A DNA stretch of 11,336 bases from NCBI GenBank assembly GCA_003154555.1, contig PMDT01000114.1, positions 4,638-15,973 of the forward strand, written 5' to 3'. The notes under the pieces were generated by a model. The model was not told the DNA's origin. It searched no databases and worked only from the letters and a program-made list of their open reading frames with translations. Positions 1-5,848 of this stretch are shown one piece after another. Origin of the DNA: Spirochaetaceae bacterium. GTDB lineage: Bacteria; Spirochaetota; Spirochaetia; SZUA-6; Fen-1364. Both the position numbers and the translations under genes were made by a program. The stretch's first letter is position 1; each line of letters starts with the position of its first letter.

Positions 1-415
1 GCGCGCGGAGGCCTGCATGCACGGTTACCAGAGGGAAAAGTACACCGACGAGGTCCTGCTGAGCTCGGCGGTGGGATACGTGGTCTTTGCGCGGGATGAA
101 AAGAACCTCTTCCGCTTCCTCTACGTCGATAGGCCGGTCGCTGCAGGCCAGGGCGGGGACAAAGGCCAGGCCCGCGACGTCCAGGAGCTGGGCGGCGTCG
201 TCGACCTGGTCGACCAGGCCACCGTGGCCCTCAAGGATCCCATGGTGCTCAAGAATTGGGCCTTCACGCACGGCCTGGCGTCTCTCATATCCAGCGGCGT
301 CATCGACCTGCCCACCGCCAGGATCGCAACCCTCCTCACGGAGGTGGGAAGCGCGATCTATTACATGGATGTGCTGCAGAAAAAGACGAAGGCGAAAGAA
401 GGAGGAAAAAAATGA
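1..415 (+). CDS. TetR/AcrR-family transcriptional regulator, 3' part only
   Basis: The reading frame is open from base 2, ahead of the first ATG at 17 (it reads R-A-E-A-C before that Met), so the gene begins outside the window and the ATG at 17 is probably internal. The 137 visible residues resemble the C-terminal ligand-binding and dimerisation half of TetR regulators. The stretch AVGYVVFARDEKNLFRFLYV matches the typical 'Y..FA.....LFR.LF' helix of that half. A final helix and a Lys-rich tail (KKTKAKEGGKK) follow. The DNA-binding helix-turn-helix would lie upstream and cannot be seen. The stop TGA (413-415) overlaps the ATG of the ABC ATPase as ATGA, so the two are probably translationally coupled. 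By family habit it would repress its own operon until a ligand, perhaps an export substrate, binds. Family assignment rests on the C-terminal half alone; the ligand is unknown. Confidence 0.72.
   Translation, partial: RAEACMHGYQREKYTDEVLLSSAVGYVVFARDEKNLFRFLYVDRPVAAGQGGDKGQARDVQELGGVVDLVDQATVALKDPMVLKNWAFTHGLASLISSGVIDLPTARIATLLTEVGSAIYYMDVLQKKTKAKEGGKK
401..405 (+). promoter_or_regulatory. Ribosome binding site of the ABC ATPase
   Basis: GGAGG lies 6 bases before the ATG at 412, inside the last codons of the TetR-like gene. It fixes the start at 412 rather than at the in-frame ATG at 256, which would overlap the regulator heavily. Confidence 0.85.
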
Positions 416-1341
416 CTGAGACCATCGTCTCCGTGAAGGGGCTGTCGAAATGCTATGGCAGCACCGTCGCGGTCAAGGATATCAGCTTCGATGTCCAGCG
501 GGGGGAGATATTCGCCCTGCTCGGGCCGAACGGCTCCGGGAAAACCAGCACGCTGGAGAGCCTGGAGGGAATCAGGCATCCCGACGGGGGAAGGCTTTCC
601 ATTGCGGGCGTCGACCCCGTCCGGCAGCCGGGACGGCTGCGCAATATCATCGGGGTGCAGCTCCAGACCTCGGCCCTGCCGCCCGCCATGACCGTGGAGG
701 AGGCGCTCGTGTTTTTCAGCAGCTACCATGGCGTGGCGGCGCGGTACGACCTGATCGAGCGGTTGGGGCTGGCGGAGAAAAAGCGCCTGCAATACGGGAA
801 GCTCTCCGTCGGCCAGCAGCGGCGCCTGGCGCTTGCCATTGCCATCGCCCACAATCCCACGGTGGTCTTCCTCGACGAGCCCACGGCAGGGTTGGACGTG
901 CAGTCACGCACGGACCTGCACACCCTGGCGCGCGAGCTGCGGGAGAAAGGTGCCACGGTGATCCTTGCGACCCACGACATGGCGGAGGCTGAGAAGCTCG
1001 CCGACCGTGCGGCAATACTCGTGCGCGGGGAAATTGTCGCCCTGGGGAGCCCCCGCCAGCTCACCGCCGCCGGCGACAGGAGGACGCGCATCTCCGTGTC
1101 CACCGAGCTGGGGAAGCTCTGCGCGGAGCAGGTCGCCGTTCCGTTTGCACTCCTCCACGCCCGGGAGAACGGCTACAGCACGTACCTCTCGGAGGATCCC
1201 GGCAAATCGGTGAGCGCGATCCTCTCGTGGATCGAGAAGTCAGGCGATGCCCTCATCGATCTTCGCGTCGAAAGGCCCACGCTGGAGGAACGATTCCTCG
1301 AGCTCACGCAGGACAAAAGCACGCAAGGAGCCGCGCTGTGA
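412..1341 (+). CDS. ABC-2 type transporter ATP-binding protein (DrrA/CcmA-like)
   Basis: This 309-residue ATPase would power an ABC-2 exporter at the cytoplasmic face of the membrane, with the permease encoded next. The nucleotide-binding domain is complete: Walker A GPNGSGKT at residues 38-45, Q-loop near 83, signature LSVGQ at 131-135, Walker B VVFLDE at 151-156 with catalytic Glu156, D-loop near 161-162 and switch His188 in ATHD. The signature has Val where the consensus LSGGQ has Gly. The C-terminal part (about 225-309) ends in ERPTLEERFLELT, a tail typical of DrrA-like and DUF4162-type exporter ATPases. It overlaps the regulator upstream and the permease downstream by 4 bases each, so the three genes form one tightly coupled operon. 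The substrate cannot be read from the sequence; drugs, lipids or polysaccharides are all possible for this class. Confidence 0.93.
   Translation: MTETIVSVKGLSKCYGSTVAVKDISFDVQRGEIFALLGPNGSGKTSTLESLEGIRHPDGGRLSIAGVDPVRQPGRLRNIIGVQLQTSALPPAMTVEEALVFFSSYHGVAARYDLIERLGLAEKKRLQYGKLSVGQQRRLALAIAIAHNPTVVFLDEPTAGLDVQSRTDLHTLARELREKGATVILATHDMAEAEKLADRAAILVRGEIVALGSPRQLTAAGDRRTRISVSTELGKLCAEQVAVPFALLHARENGYSTYLSEDPGKSVSAILSWIEKSGDALIDLRVERPTLEERFLELTQDKSTQGAAL
1325..1330 (+). promoter_or_regulatory. Ribosome binding site of the ABC permease
   Basis: AAGGAG lies 7 bases before the GTG at 1338 and supports that start over the in-frame ATG at 1227, which would put a 111-base overlap on the ATPase gene. 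Confidence 0.75.
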
Positions 1342-2147
1342 ACGCATTCGCCCATCATCTCGCCTACGACTTCAGGACGGGCATCAGGGACCGATCCAAG
1401 CTCCTGATGTACTATCTTTTCCCGCTGGTGTTCTTCGCCCTTGTCGGCGGGCTCATGACGTCGCTGAACCCCGGCTTCAAGCAGACGATGCTTCCCGCCA
1501 TGGCGCTTTTCGCCTATATGTGCGCGTCGCTCCTCAGCATTCCGCTGCTCCTGGTGAACGCACGCGAGGCGGGAGTCTTCAGGAGTTACCGGATCAACGG
1601 CGTGCCGGCCGCCTCCATCGTCTCCATCCCCGTCATGAGCACTGCCGTGCACATGGCCGTGGTGACAGTCCTCATCTGCCTTGCCGGCGCGCGATTCTAT
1701 GGCGGCGTCGCACCGTCGAATCTCGCGGGTTTCGTCATCGCCTGCGTGCTTTCGTACGCGGCGTTTGCCGGCATCGGCACCCTGATCGGCGTGGCGGCAG
1801 CGAACAACACCGCGGCAACCCTGATCTGCCAGTTCCTCTACATTCCCTCCATCATCCTCGGCGGCATCACCGTCCCGCTCTCTGTTCTGCCCGCCGGCCT
1901 GCAGAGGGTGTCCGCACTCTTTCCCGCGAGCCACTGCATGAAGCTCTTCATGGGGCTGGCCATGCCGGGCAGCCCGGGAATGCCGTGGGGGTCCATCGCG
2001 GTCCTCCTCAGCTCGACGGTGATCAGCTTCGTCCTTTCCGCCGTGCTCTTCTCCTGGGACTCACGCGCCACGGCGCCGAGTCGGAAAGCCTGGGCAGCCT
2101 TGCTTGCCGCAGTGCCTTTCGTGATCGCCGCGATAGTCGGGGTGTGA
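1338..2147 (+). CDS. ABC-2 type transporter permease
   Basis: This 269-residue integral membrane protein is the membrane half of the exporter whose ATPase is encoded just upstream. The GTG start forms a GTGA overlap with the ATPase stop. Hydrophobic segments lie at about residues 22-40, 51-73, 93-117, 129-155, 160-181 and 219-239, which is the six-helix ABC-2 layout. A further hydrophobic end lies at 251-268. The cytoplasmic stretch NAREAGVFRSYRINGVP (74-90) matches the 'E.G....R..G.P' loop after the second helix of DrrB/YhhJ-type permeases, which contacts the ATPase. The extra C-terminal hydrophobic stretch could be a seventh helix or a re-entrant segment. The fold is clear; the exported substrate is not. 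Confidence 0.9.
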   Translation: MNAFAHHLAYDFRTGIRDRSKLLMYYLFPLVFFALVGGLMTSLNPGFKQTMLPAMALFAYMCASLLSIPLLLVNAREAGVFRSYRINGVPAASIVSIPVMSTAVHMAVVTVLICLAGARFYGGVAPSNLAGFVIACVLSYAAFAGIGTLIGVAAANNTAATLICQFLYIPSIILGGITVPLSVLPAGLQRVSALFPASHCMKLFMGLAMPGSPGMPWGSIAVLLSSTVISFVLSAVLFSWDSRATAPSRKAWAALLAAVPFVIAAIVGV

Positions 2148-2167
2148 GCGGTCGCGGCCGCCGACGG

Positions 2168-2196
2168 TTGCCGCTGCCTCCCCACAACAGTATACT
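2168..2196 (+). promoter_or_regulatory. Candidate sigma70-type promoter for the SDR gene
   Basis: TTGCCG (2168-2173, 4 of 6 to TTGACA) and TATACT (2191-2196, 5 of 6 to TATAAT) are separated by 17 bases, the optimal spacing. Transcription would begin near 2203, about 30 bases before the ATG at 2233. The -10 box lies inside the left arm of the palindrome at 2190-2229, so a protein bound there would block the promoter. Confidence 0.5.
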
Positions 2197-2229
2197 GCGC
2201 CAGCCTATGCATAGAACGGCGCAGTATAC
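2190..2229. repeat. 40-bp nested palindrome, probable operator
   Basis: The left arm GTATACTGCGCC (2190-2201) and right arm GGCGCAGTATAC (2218-2229) are perfect 12-base inverted repeats. Between them lies a second perfect palindrome, CTATGCATAG (2205-2214), flanked on each side by 3 unpaired bases. The whole element is symmetric about one centre. The right arm ends 3 bases before the ATG of the SDR gene, and the left arm contains the -10 box. No U-run follows, so it is not a classical intrinsic terminator. In RNA it could form a hairpin, but a double-stranded operator for a dimeric or tetrameric repressor fits its position better. No other copy was noticed in the window. Confidence 0.7.
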
Positions 2230-2232
2230 CAG

Positions 2233-3213
2233 ATGAAAGCAGCAATAACGGGTCCAACCGGTCACGTCGGAATTACTCTTGCACAGGCACTCCTGGATCG
2301 CGGCGACGACGTACGGGCGATTGTCCGTGGTGCTTCGGCGGCCCTTGATCACCTGGCACTCGAACGCGTGCCCGGCGATGTCAGGGACCTCGCGACGCTT
2401 GTTGCGGCGTTCAAGGGCGTCGAGGTTGTGTTCCATGCCGCGGCGCGCATCTCCATCACGCGAAGCGACATGCGGGAGACCATGGAGGTCAATGTCGGCG
2501 GCACGAGGAATGTCATCGAGGCGTGTCGGAAGGCAGGCGTGCGTCGCCTGGTCCATTTCAGCTCCATCGAGGCGCTGAATCCGTTCCCGCTGGACACGCC
2601 GGTGGATGAAGACCGTCCTGCGGTCAGTGGGAGCGCGGGCTCGCCTTATGCCGTGTCCAAGGCAATTGCGGAAGCCGAGGTGAAGCGCGCAAGCGCGGAC
2701 GGCCTGGACGCGGTGATCCTGAATCCTACCGCCATCATCGGTCCGAACGACACGAAGCCTTCGCTCCTGGGCAGGGCGATCATGTCTTTTGCCCGGGGGA
2801 GCATCCCGTTCCTGATCGATGGCGGTTTCGATTGGGTCGATGTGCGGGACGTGGCGGGCTCCGCCGTTCAAGCGGCGGACCGCGGCGTGTCCGGCACCCG
2901 CTACATACTCGGCGGACGCTGGGCATCCATGGCGGAGCTTGCATCGCTCGCCTGCGAGGCCGTCGGCAGGCGACCGCCGCGCATCATGGTTCCCCTGGCC
3001 CTGGCGCAGGCCTGGGCACCGATCTCTTCGGCCTGGTGCCGCGTCGCCGGGCGTCAGCCTCTCTTTACCGGCTATACGCTTTCGGTCCTGCGGGGAAACC
3101 GCAACACGTCGCACGATCGCGCCGCGCGCGACCTGGGCCACGACCCGCGTGATTTGCGGGTCACCGTCCGGGATACCTGCGCCTGGTTCAATTCGCAGAA
3201 CGGGCGCGCCTGA
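2233..3213 (+). CDS. NAD(P)-dependent epimerase/dehydratase, extended SDR family
   Basis: This 326-residue protein is a cytosolic NAD(P)-dependent oxidoreductase of the extended short-chain dehydrogenase family, closest in style to dihydroflavonol-4-reductase and 3-beta-HSD-like members. Residues 6-13 (TGPTGHVG) are the TGxxGxxG nucleotide-binding motif, and GDVRD (48-52) holds the conserved acidic residue near the adenine. HAAA (68-71) follows strand 4, and N87 lies in the helix after it. The active site is Ser110/Ser111 with Tyr139-x3-Lys143 (YAVSK). NPTAIIGP (near 160) is the conserved loop that closes the substrate pocket. The ATG at 2233 lacks a Shine-Dalgarno site because the palindrome fills the upstream region. 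It follows the ABC operon by 85 bases and seems to have its own promoter. The substrate, sugar nucleotide or steroid/flavonoid-like alcohol, cannot be told. Confidence 0.9.
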   Translation: MKAAITGPTGHVGITLAQALLDRGDDVRAIVRGASAALDHLALERVPGDVRDLATLVAAFKGVEVVFHAAARISITRSDMRETMEVNVGGTRNVIEACRKAGVRRLVHFSSIEALNPFPLDTPVDEDRPAVSGSAGSPYAVSKAIAEAEVKRASADGLDAVILNPTAIIGPNDTKPSLLGRAIMSFARGSIPFLIDGGFDWVDVRDVAGSAVQAADRGVSGTRYILGGRWASMAELASLACEAVGRRPPRIMVPLALAQAWAPISSAWCRVAGRQPLFTGYTLSVLRGNRNTSHDRAARDLGHDPRDLRVTVRDTCAWFNSQNGRA

Positions 3214-3215
3214 CC

Positions 3216-3253
3216 CGCGCGGCAGGACGGCACTGTTCGATGCCGCCCGCGCG
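3216..3253 (+). terminator. GC-rich hairpin after the SDR gene, weak terminator candidate
   Basis: CGCGCGG (3216-3222) pairs with CCGCGCG (3247-3253), and inside it CGGCA (3228-3232) pairs with TGCCG (3241-3245). It begins just after the SDR stop codon. There is no U-run, so it may be a weak or Rho-assisted terminator, or an RNA-stabilising hairpin. It directly precedes the -10-like box of the next gene. Confidence 0.3.
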
Positions 3254-3256
3254 CGC

Positions 3257-3262
3257 TATACT
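3257..3262 (+). promoter_or_regulatory. -10-like box TATACT before the small membrane protein
   Basis: TATACT (5 of 6 to consensus) ends 11 bases before the ATG at 3274. No convincing -35 hexamer lies at 16-18 bases spacing. Transcription from this box would start near 3269 and give an almost leaderless message, which fits the absence of a Shine-Dalgarno sequence. Confidence 0.35.
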
Positions 3263-3273
3263 CCCCATTCGAT

Positions 3274-3549
3274 ATGCCGGTGACGAAGCCAGATGTTCTC
3301 ACCCAGATATTCGGTTTCCTCAGCACCATTGCGCGCTATATCGGGTTGGCCATCGTTCATCTCGTCCAGTACATACTCCCGTCGGTGAAAGATCTCTCCA
3401 CGCTTTCCGAACCGATCGGCTTTCTTGCAATCCTCACGATCTTCGTCATCCTCACTTCCGCCGCGCGGAAGATCGCCTTGATCATCGTCTTCGCCGGCTG
3501 GCTGCTCATCCTTATTCGTGTCCTCCTCATGGCTTTTCATATCGGATAG
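3274..3549 (+). CDS. Small hydrophobic membrane protein, unknown function
   Basis: This 91-residue protein is not recognised. It has a hydrophobic or amphipathic stretch at about residues 12-36 and two strongly hydrophobic segments at about 47-62 and 67-88. Those two are separated by a short positive loop (SAARK, 62-66), so the positive-inside rule would place that turn in the cytoplasm. There is no signal-peptide cleavage site and no Cys. The start has no Shine-Dalgarno site but follows a TATACT box closely. Its stop codon region carries the ribosome binding site of the dioxygenase gene 9 bases on, so the two are probably co-transcribed and coupled. The gene is supported by its hydrophobic pattern and by how it fits between its neighbours. 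Confidence 0.65.
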   Translation: MPVTKPDVLTQIFGFLSTIARYIGLAIVHLVQYILPSVKDLSTLSEPIGFLAILTIFVILTSAARKIALIIVFAGWLLILIRVLLMAFHIG

Positions 3550-3552
3550 GAG
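3548..3552 (+). promoter_or_regulatory. Ribosome binding site overlapping the upstream stop codon
   Basis: AGGAG (3548-3552) uses the last two bases of the TAG stop of the small membrane protein and lies 6 bases before the ATG at 3559. It suggests terminating ribosomes restart on the dioxygenase gene. Confidence 0.75.
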
Positions 3553-3558
3553 ACCGGC

Positions 3559-4356
3559 ATGCCCTCGGCAAAATCTTCCAGCGGCAGGATGCCCGTGCTC
3601 TTTATCGGGCATGGATCACCGATGAATATCATCCAGGACAATTCCTACACGCGCAGCCTTTCCGCGCTTGCCGCAACCCTTCCCCGGCCGTCGTCCATTC
3701 TCGTCGTGTCGGCACACTGGCTGACCCAGGGCACCTGGGTCACCGATGCCGCGAAGCCTCGCCAGATCTACGACTTCTACGGCTTTCCCGACGAGCTGTA
3801 CGCGGTGCGCTACGAGCCGGCGGGCGCGCCCGACGAAGCGCGGCGACTCAGCGCGGAAGCGACGAAGGCGCGGGTCTCGCTCGATGAAGGTCAATGGGGC
3901 CTGGATCACGCGGCGTGGGCCGTGCTCTGCCACATGTTTCCCGCGGCGGATGTCCCGGTCTGGGAGATGAGCCTCGATACCACGCTCCCCGCCGCGCAGC
4001 ACGTCGAGATCGCCCGATCCCTTGCGGGCCTCCGGGAAAGGGGCGTGCTCATCATCGGGAGCGGCAACATCGTTCACAATCTGCGCCTCATTGATTTTCG
4101 CGACGATGCAGCTCCGTTCCCCTGGGCTGTCGAGGCGGATGAATGGATCAGGGCGCGCATCGCGTCCCGCGATCTCGCGGCACTTGCCGCCTATGACAGC
4201 GCCGGAACGTCGGTCCGCAAGGCCGTGCCGACGAACGATCACTACCTGCCCATGCTCTACTCACTCGGGCTCGCGGACAAAGGGGAGCTCCTGACCTTCA
4301 CTCATGAGGGAATCCAGAACGGCTCGATTTCCATGCGCTGCTTCCGCATCGGGTAG
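3559..4356 (+). CDS. LigB-family extradiol dioxygenase, YgiD/4,5-DOPA dioxygenase type
   Basis: This 265-residue cytosolic metalloenzyme belongs to the class III extradiol ring-cleavage dioxygenases, in the YgiD/plant-DODA subgroup. Members open the ring of catechols such as L-DOPA between C4 and C5, and several bind Zn rather than Fe. The metal-site signature is visible: His18 in FIGHGSPMN, His53 in VSAHW and His228 in TNDHYLPML. The catalytic-type His173 lies in GSGNIVHN, and the conserved LDHAAWAVLCHMFP covers residues 115-128. Length and motif order match YgiD (about 260-270 residues). A good ribosome binding site fixes the ATG at 3559. No catechol pathway genes are nearby, so the natural substrate is open; the partner may be the small membrane protein upstream. 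Confidence 0.9.
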   Translation: MPSAKSSSGRMPVLFIGHGSPMNIIQDNSYTRSLSALAATLPRPSSILVVSAHWLTQGTWVTDAAKPRQIYDFYGFPDELYAVRYEPAGAPDEARRLSAEATKARVSLDEGQWGLDHAAWAVLCHMFPAADVPVWEMSLDTTLPAAQHVEIARSLAGLRERGVLIIGSGNIVHNLRLIDFRDDAAPFPWAVEADEWIRARIASRDLAALAAYDSAGTSVRKAVPTNDHYLPMLYSLGLADKGELLTFTHEGIQNGSISMRCFRIG

Positions 4357-4395
4357 CGTGGCCGCCCGCGGAGATGGACGGCGCGGCGTATTCTG

Positions 4396-4425
4396 TTGAC
4401 CGTGCAATGAGCGATGTAGTACTTT
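4396..4425 (+). promoter_or_regulatory. Candidate promoter of the peroxiredoxin gene
   Basis: The 119-base gap 4357-4475 is the longest in the window. TTGACC (4396-4401, 5 of 6) is followed after 18 bases by TACTTT (4420-4425, only 3 of 6). The leader would be about 44 bases. No clear OxyR- or PerR-type operator was recognised. Confidence 0.35.
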
Positions 4426-4463
4426 CCTACGTACACACGTTCGCGTGCCCACACGACCTTTGA

Positions 4464-4469
4464 AAGGAG
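4464..4469 (+). promoter_or_regulatory. Ribosome binding site of the peroxiredoxin gene
   Basis: AAGGAG lies 6 bases before the ATG at 4476 and is within a longer match GAAAGGAG. Confidence 0.8.
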
Positions 4470-4475
4470 CGCTGC

Positions 4476-5075
4476 ATGGCAGTCCTCGTGGGGAAACCCG
4501 CACCCGACTTCACAGCAACCGCTGTTCTTGGAAACAATGAGATCAAGGAAATCACACTTTCTGCCTTCACAAAGGGAAAATACGCCGTCGTCTTCTTTTA
4601 TCCCTTCGACTTCACCTTCGTGTGTCCCACGGAGCTCATCGCCTTCGATCATCGCCTCGACGAATTCAAGAAGCGCAACGTGGAGGTGATCGGCGTCTCC
4701 ATCGATTCGCAGCACACGCACCTGGCGTGGAAGAACACGCCGGTGGAGAAGGGCGGCATCGGCCCGGTGCGCTACCCGATCGTGGCGGACATCCGCCATC
4801 TGCTCGCCCGCGCCTATGACGTGGAGTCGCCCGGCGGCATGGCATTCCGCGGCTCGTTCCTCATCGACAAGGGCGGCATCGTCCGCCACCAGGTCGTCAA
4901 TGACCTTCCGCTCGGCCGCAACGTCGACGAGATGCTGCGCATGGTCGATGCGCTGCAGTTCAACGAGGAGCACGGCGAGGTCTGCCCCGCGGGGTGGACA
5001 AAGGGCAAGGCGGGCATGAAGGAAAACGCCCAGGGCGTCGCGACGTATCTCGCGTCTCACGCGAAAGAGCTGTAA
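4476..5075 (+). CDS. Typical 2-Cys peroxiredoxin (AhpC/Prx1 type)
   Basis: This 199-residue cytosolic peroxidase reduces hydrogen peroxide and organic hydroperoxides. The peroxidatic Cys50 lies in FVCPTE and the resolving Cys170 in EVCPAGW near the C-terminus. Together they define the typical 2-Cys class, which forms inter-subunit disulfides in a homodimer or decamer. Arg125 (FRGSFLID) is the usual active-site arginine. A GGIG stretch (93-96) resembles the GGLG loop of overoxidation-sensitive eukaryotic-type Prx1. The paired C-terminal YF motif is missing (the tail ends ATYLASHAKEL), so strong sensitivity is not expected. No AhpF or thioredoxin reductase gene is adjacent, so electrons probably come from thioredoxin encoded elsewhere. 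The gene seems to have its own promoter. Family confidence is very high; the symbol (ahpC or prx) is left open. Confidence 0.96.
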   Translation: MAVLVGKPAPDFTATAVLGNNEIKEITLSAFTKGKYAVVFFYPFDFTFVCPTELIAFDHRLDEFKKRNVEVIGVSIDSQHTHLAWKNTPVEKGGIGPVRYPIVADIRHLLARAYDVESPGGMAFRGSFLIDKGGIVRHQVVNDLPLGRNVDEMLRMVDALQFNEEHGEVCPAGWTKGKAGMKENAQGVATYLASHAKEL

Positions 5076-5117
5076 AGACCGATCACGGGGGCATCACGGG
5101 ATGTCCCCTGTTCTTGC

Positions 5118-5124
5118 AGGGAGG
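5118..5124 (+). promoter_or_regulatory. Ribosome binding site that selects the GTG start at 5129
   Basis: AGGGAGG ends 4 bases before the GTG at 5129. The only in-frame ATG (4994) lies inside the peroxiredoxin gene and would give an unrelated 45-residue extension, so the GTG is preferred. Confidence 0.7.
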
Positions 5125-5128
5125 CACC

Positions 5129-5848
5129 GTGTCTGATCCAGGCTGCCCGACGTACCTGATCGCCGGCGGCAGGGGAAGTGAACGCCTTCGCGGCCCCGAT
5201 CCGCTTGCCCAGGAGGTCATCCGTCGAACAGGGCTTCGCCGTCCGCGCATCGCCTATATCGGGGCCGCGTCGGGCGACAACCCGGCGTTCCGCCTTCTCA
5301 TCGGCGGCATCCTGAAAAAGGCCGGCGCGGGAGAGGTAACGCTCGCCCCGCTCTGCGGCAGGCGGGCAAGCGCCGCTGCCGCGCAGAAAGTGCTGGAGGC
5401 GGCAGACCTCGTGTTCGTCTCCGGCGGAGACGTGGAGGAGGGCATGAAGGTGCTCCGGGAAAAGGCCATCCTTCCTTTTCTTCGCCACCTGCATGCGGCC
5501 GGCAAACCATTTTTCGGCATCTCGGCGGGCAGCATCATGCTGGCCCGCGCGTGGGTGCGATGGACGGACCCGAAGGACGACGACACGGTGGAGCTCTTTC
5601 CCTGCCTGGGCTTCGCCCCGGTGATCTGCGACACGCACGGGGAGGCCGACGACTGGGGTGAGCTGAAGGCAGCCCTGGCGCTCAATCCGGCGGGGACGGT
5701 CGGCTACGGCATCGTGTCAGGGACCGCGCTGGTCGTGGAAAAGGACGGCTCCGTCGGCGCCCGCGGCGGCGAGGTGCACGTCTTCAAAGGAAGGAAGACG
5801 GGCGTTGCGCAGATTGCAAACCTGGTCCCTCCGGGAGGTGTGGAATGA
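5129..5848 (+). CDS. Peptidase S51-like (dipeptidase E / cyanophycinase) family protein
   Basis: This 239-residue, probably cytosolic protein belongs to the S51 serine peptidase superfamily, whose class I glutamine-amidotransferase-like fold serves alpha-aspartyl dipeptidases (PepE) and cyanophycinases. The nucleophile elbow GISAGS carries Ser132 (residues 130-135). Strand 1 reads YLIAGG (9-14), and VFVSGGD (95-101) is the conserved glycine-rich loop before the nucleophile. A His in CDTHGEADDW (near residue 170) is a candidate general base. The length matches PepE-like members (about 230 residues) and is shorter than cyanophycinases. The ATG of the next gene overlaps its stop as ATGA, so it is coupled to a homocysteine S-methyltransferase-family gene. 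No cyanophycin synthetase is in view, so a peptidase or isoaspartyl role is more likely than polymer breakdown. The exact substrate is unknown. Confidence 0.82.
   Translation: MSDPGCPTYLIAGGRGSERLRGPDPLAQEVIRRTGLRRPRIAYIGAASGDNPAFRLLIGGILKKAGAGEVTLAPLCGRRASAAAAQKVLEAADLVFVSGGDVEEGMKVLREKAILPFLRHLHAAGKPFFGISAGSIMLARAWVRWTDPKDDDTVELFPCLGFAPVICDTHGEADDWGELKAALALNPAGTVGYGIVSGTALVVEKDGSVGARGGEVHVFKGRKTGVAQIANLVPPGGVE

Noticed and set aside
256..411. Upstream ATG start for the ABC ATPase
   Set aside because: It would overlap the regulator by about 160 bases and add a non-homologous leader; GGAGG at 401-405 supports the ATG at 412.
1173..1934. A 253-codon minus-strand open frame opposite the ABC genes
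   Set aside because: His/Asp/Glu/Gly-rich composition is typical of a shadow frame; the opposite strand encodes a clear permease.
2023..3141. A 372-codon minus-strand open frame across the permease end and the SDR gene
   Set aside because: It runs antisense to two well-supported genes, has low-complexity Arg/Ala/Asp-rich content and shows no ribosome binding site or motif.
4415..4435. Imperfect inverted repeat near the peroxiredoxin promoter (TGTA...TACA)
   Set aside because: Only four outer bases pair and the interior does not; too weak to call an operator.
5082..5100. Direct repeat ATCACGGG at 5082-5089 and 5093-5100 before the S51-like gene
   Set aside because: Two 8-base copies in GC-rich DNA could easily be chance. 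The 11-base spacing is only mildly suggestive of an operator, and no promoter was recognised beside it.
4994..5128. ATG start for the S51-like protein inside the peroxiredoxin gene
   Set aside because: The added residues do not resemble the family and would overlap the peroxiredoxin. AGGGAGG before the GTG at 5129 is better.
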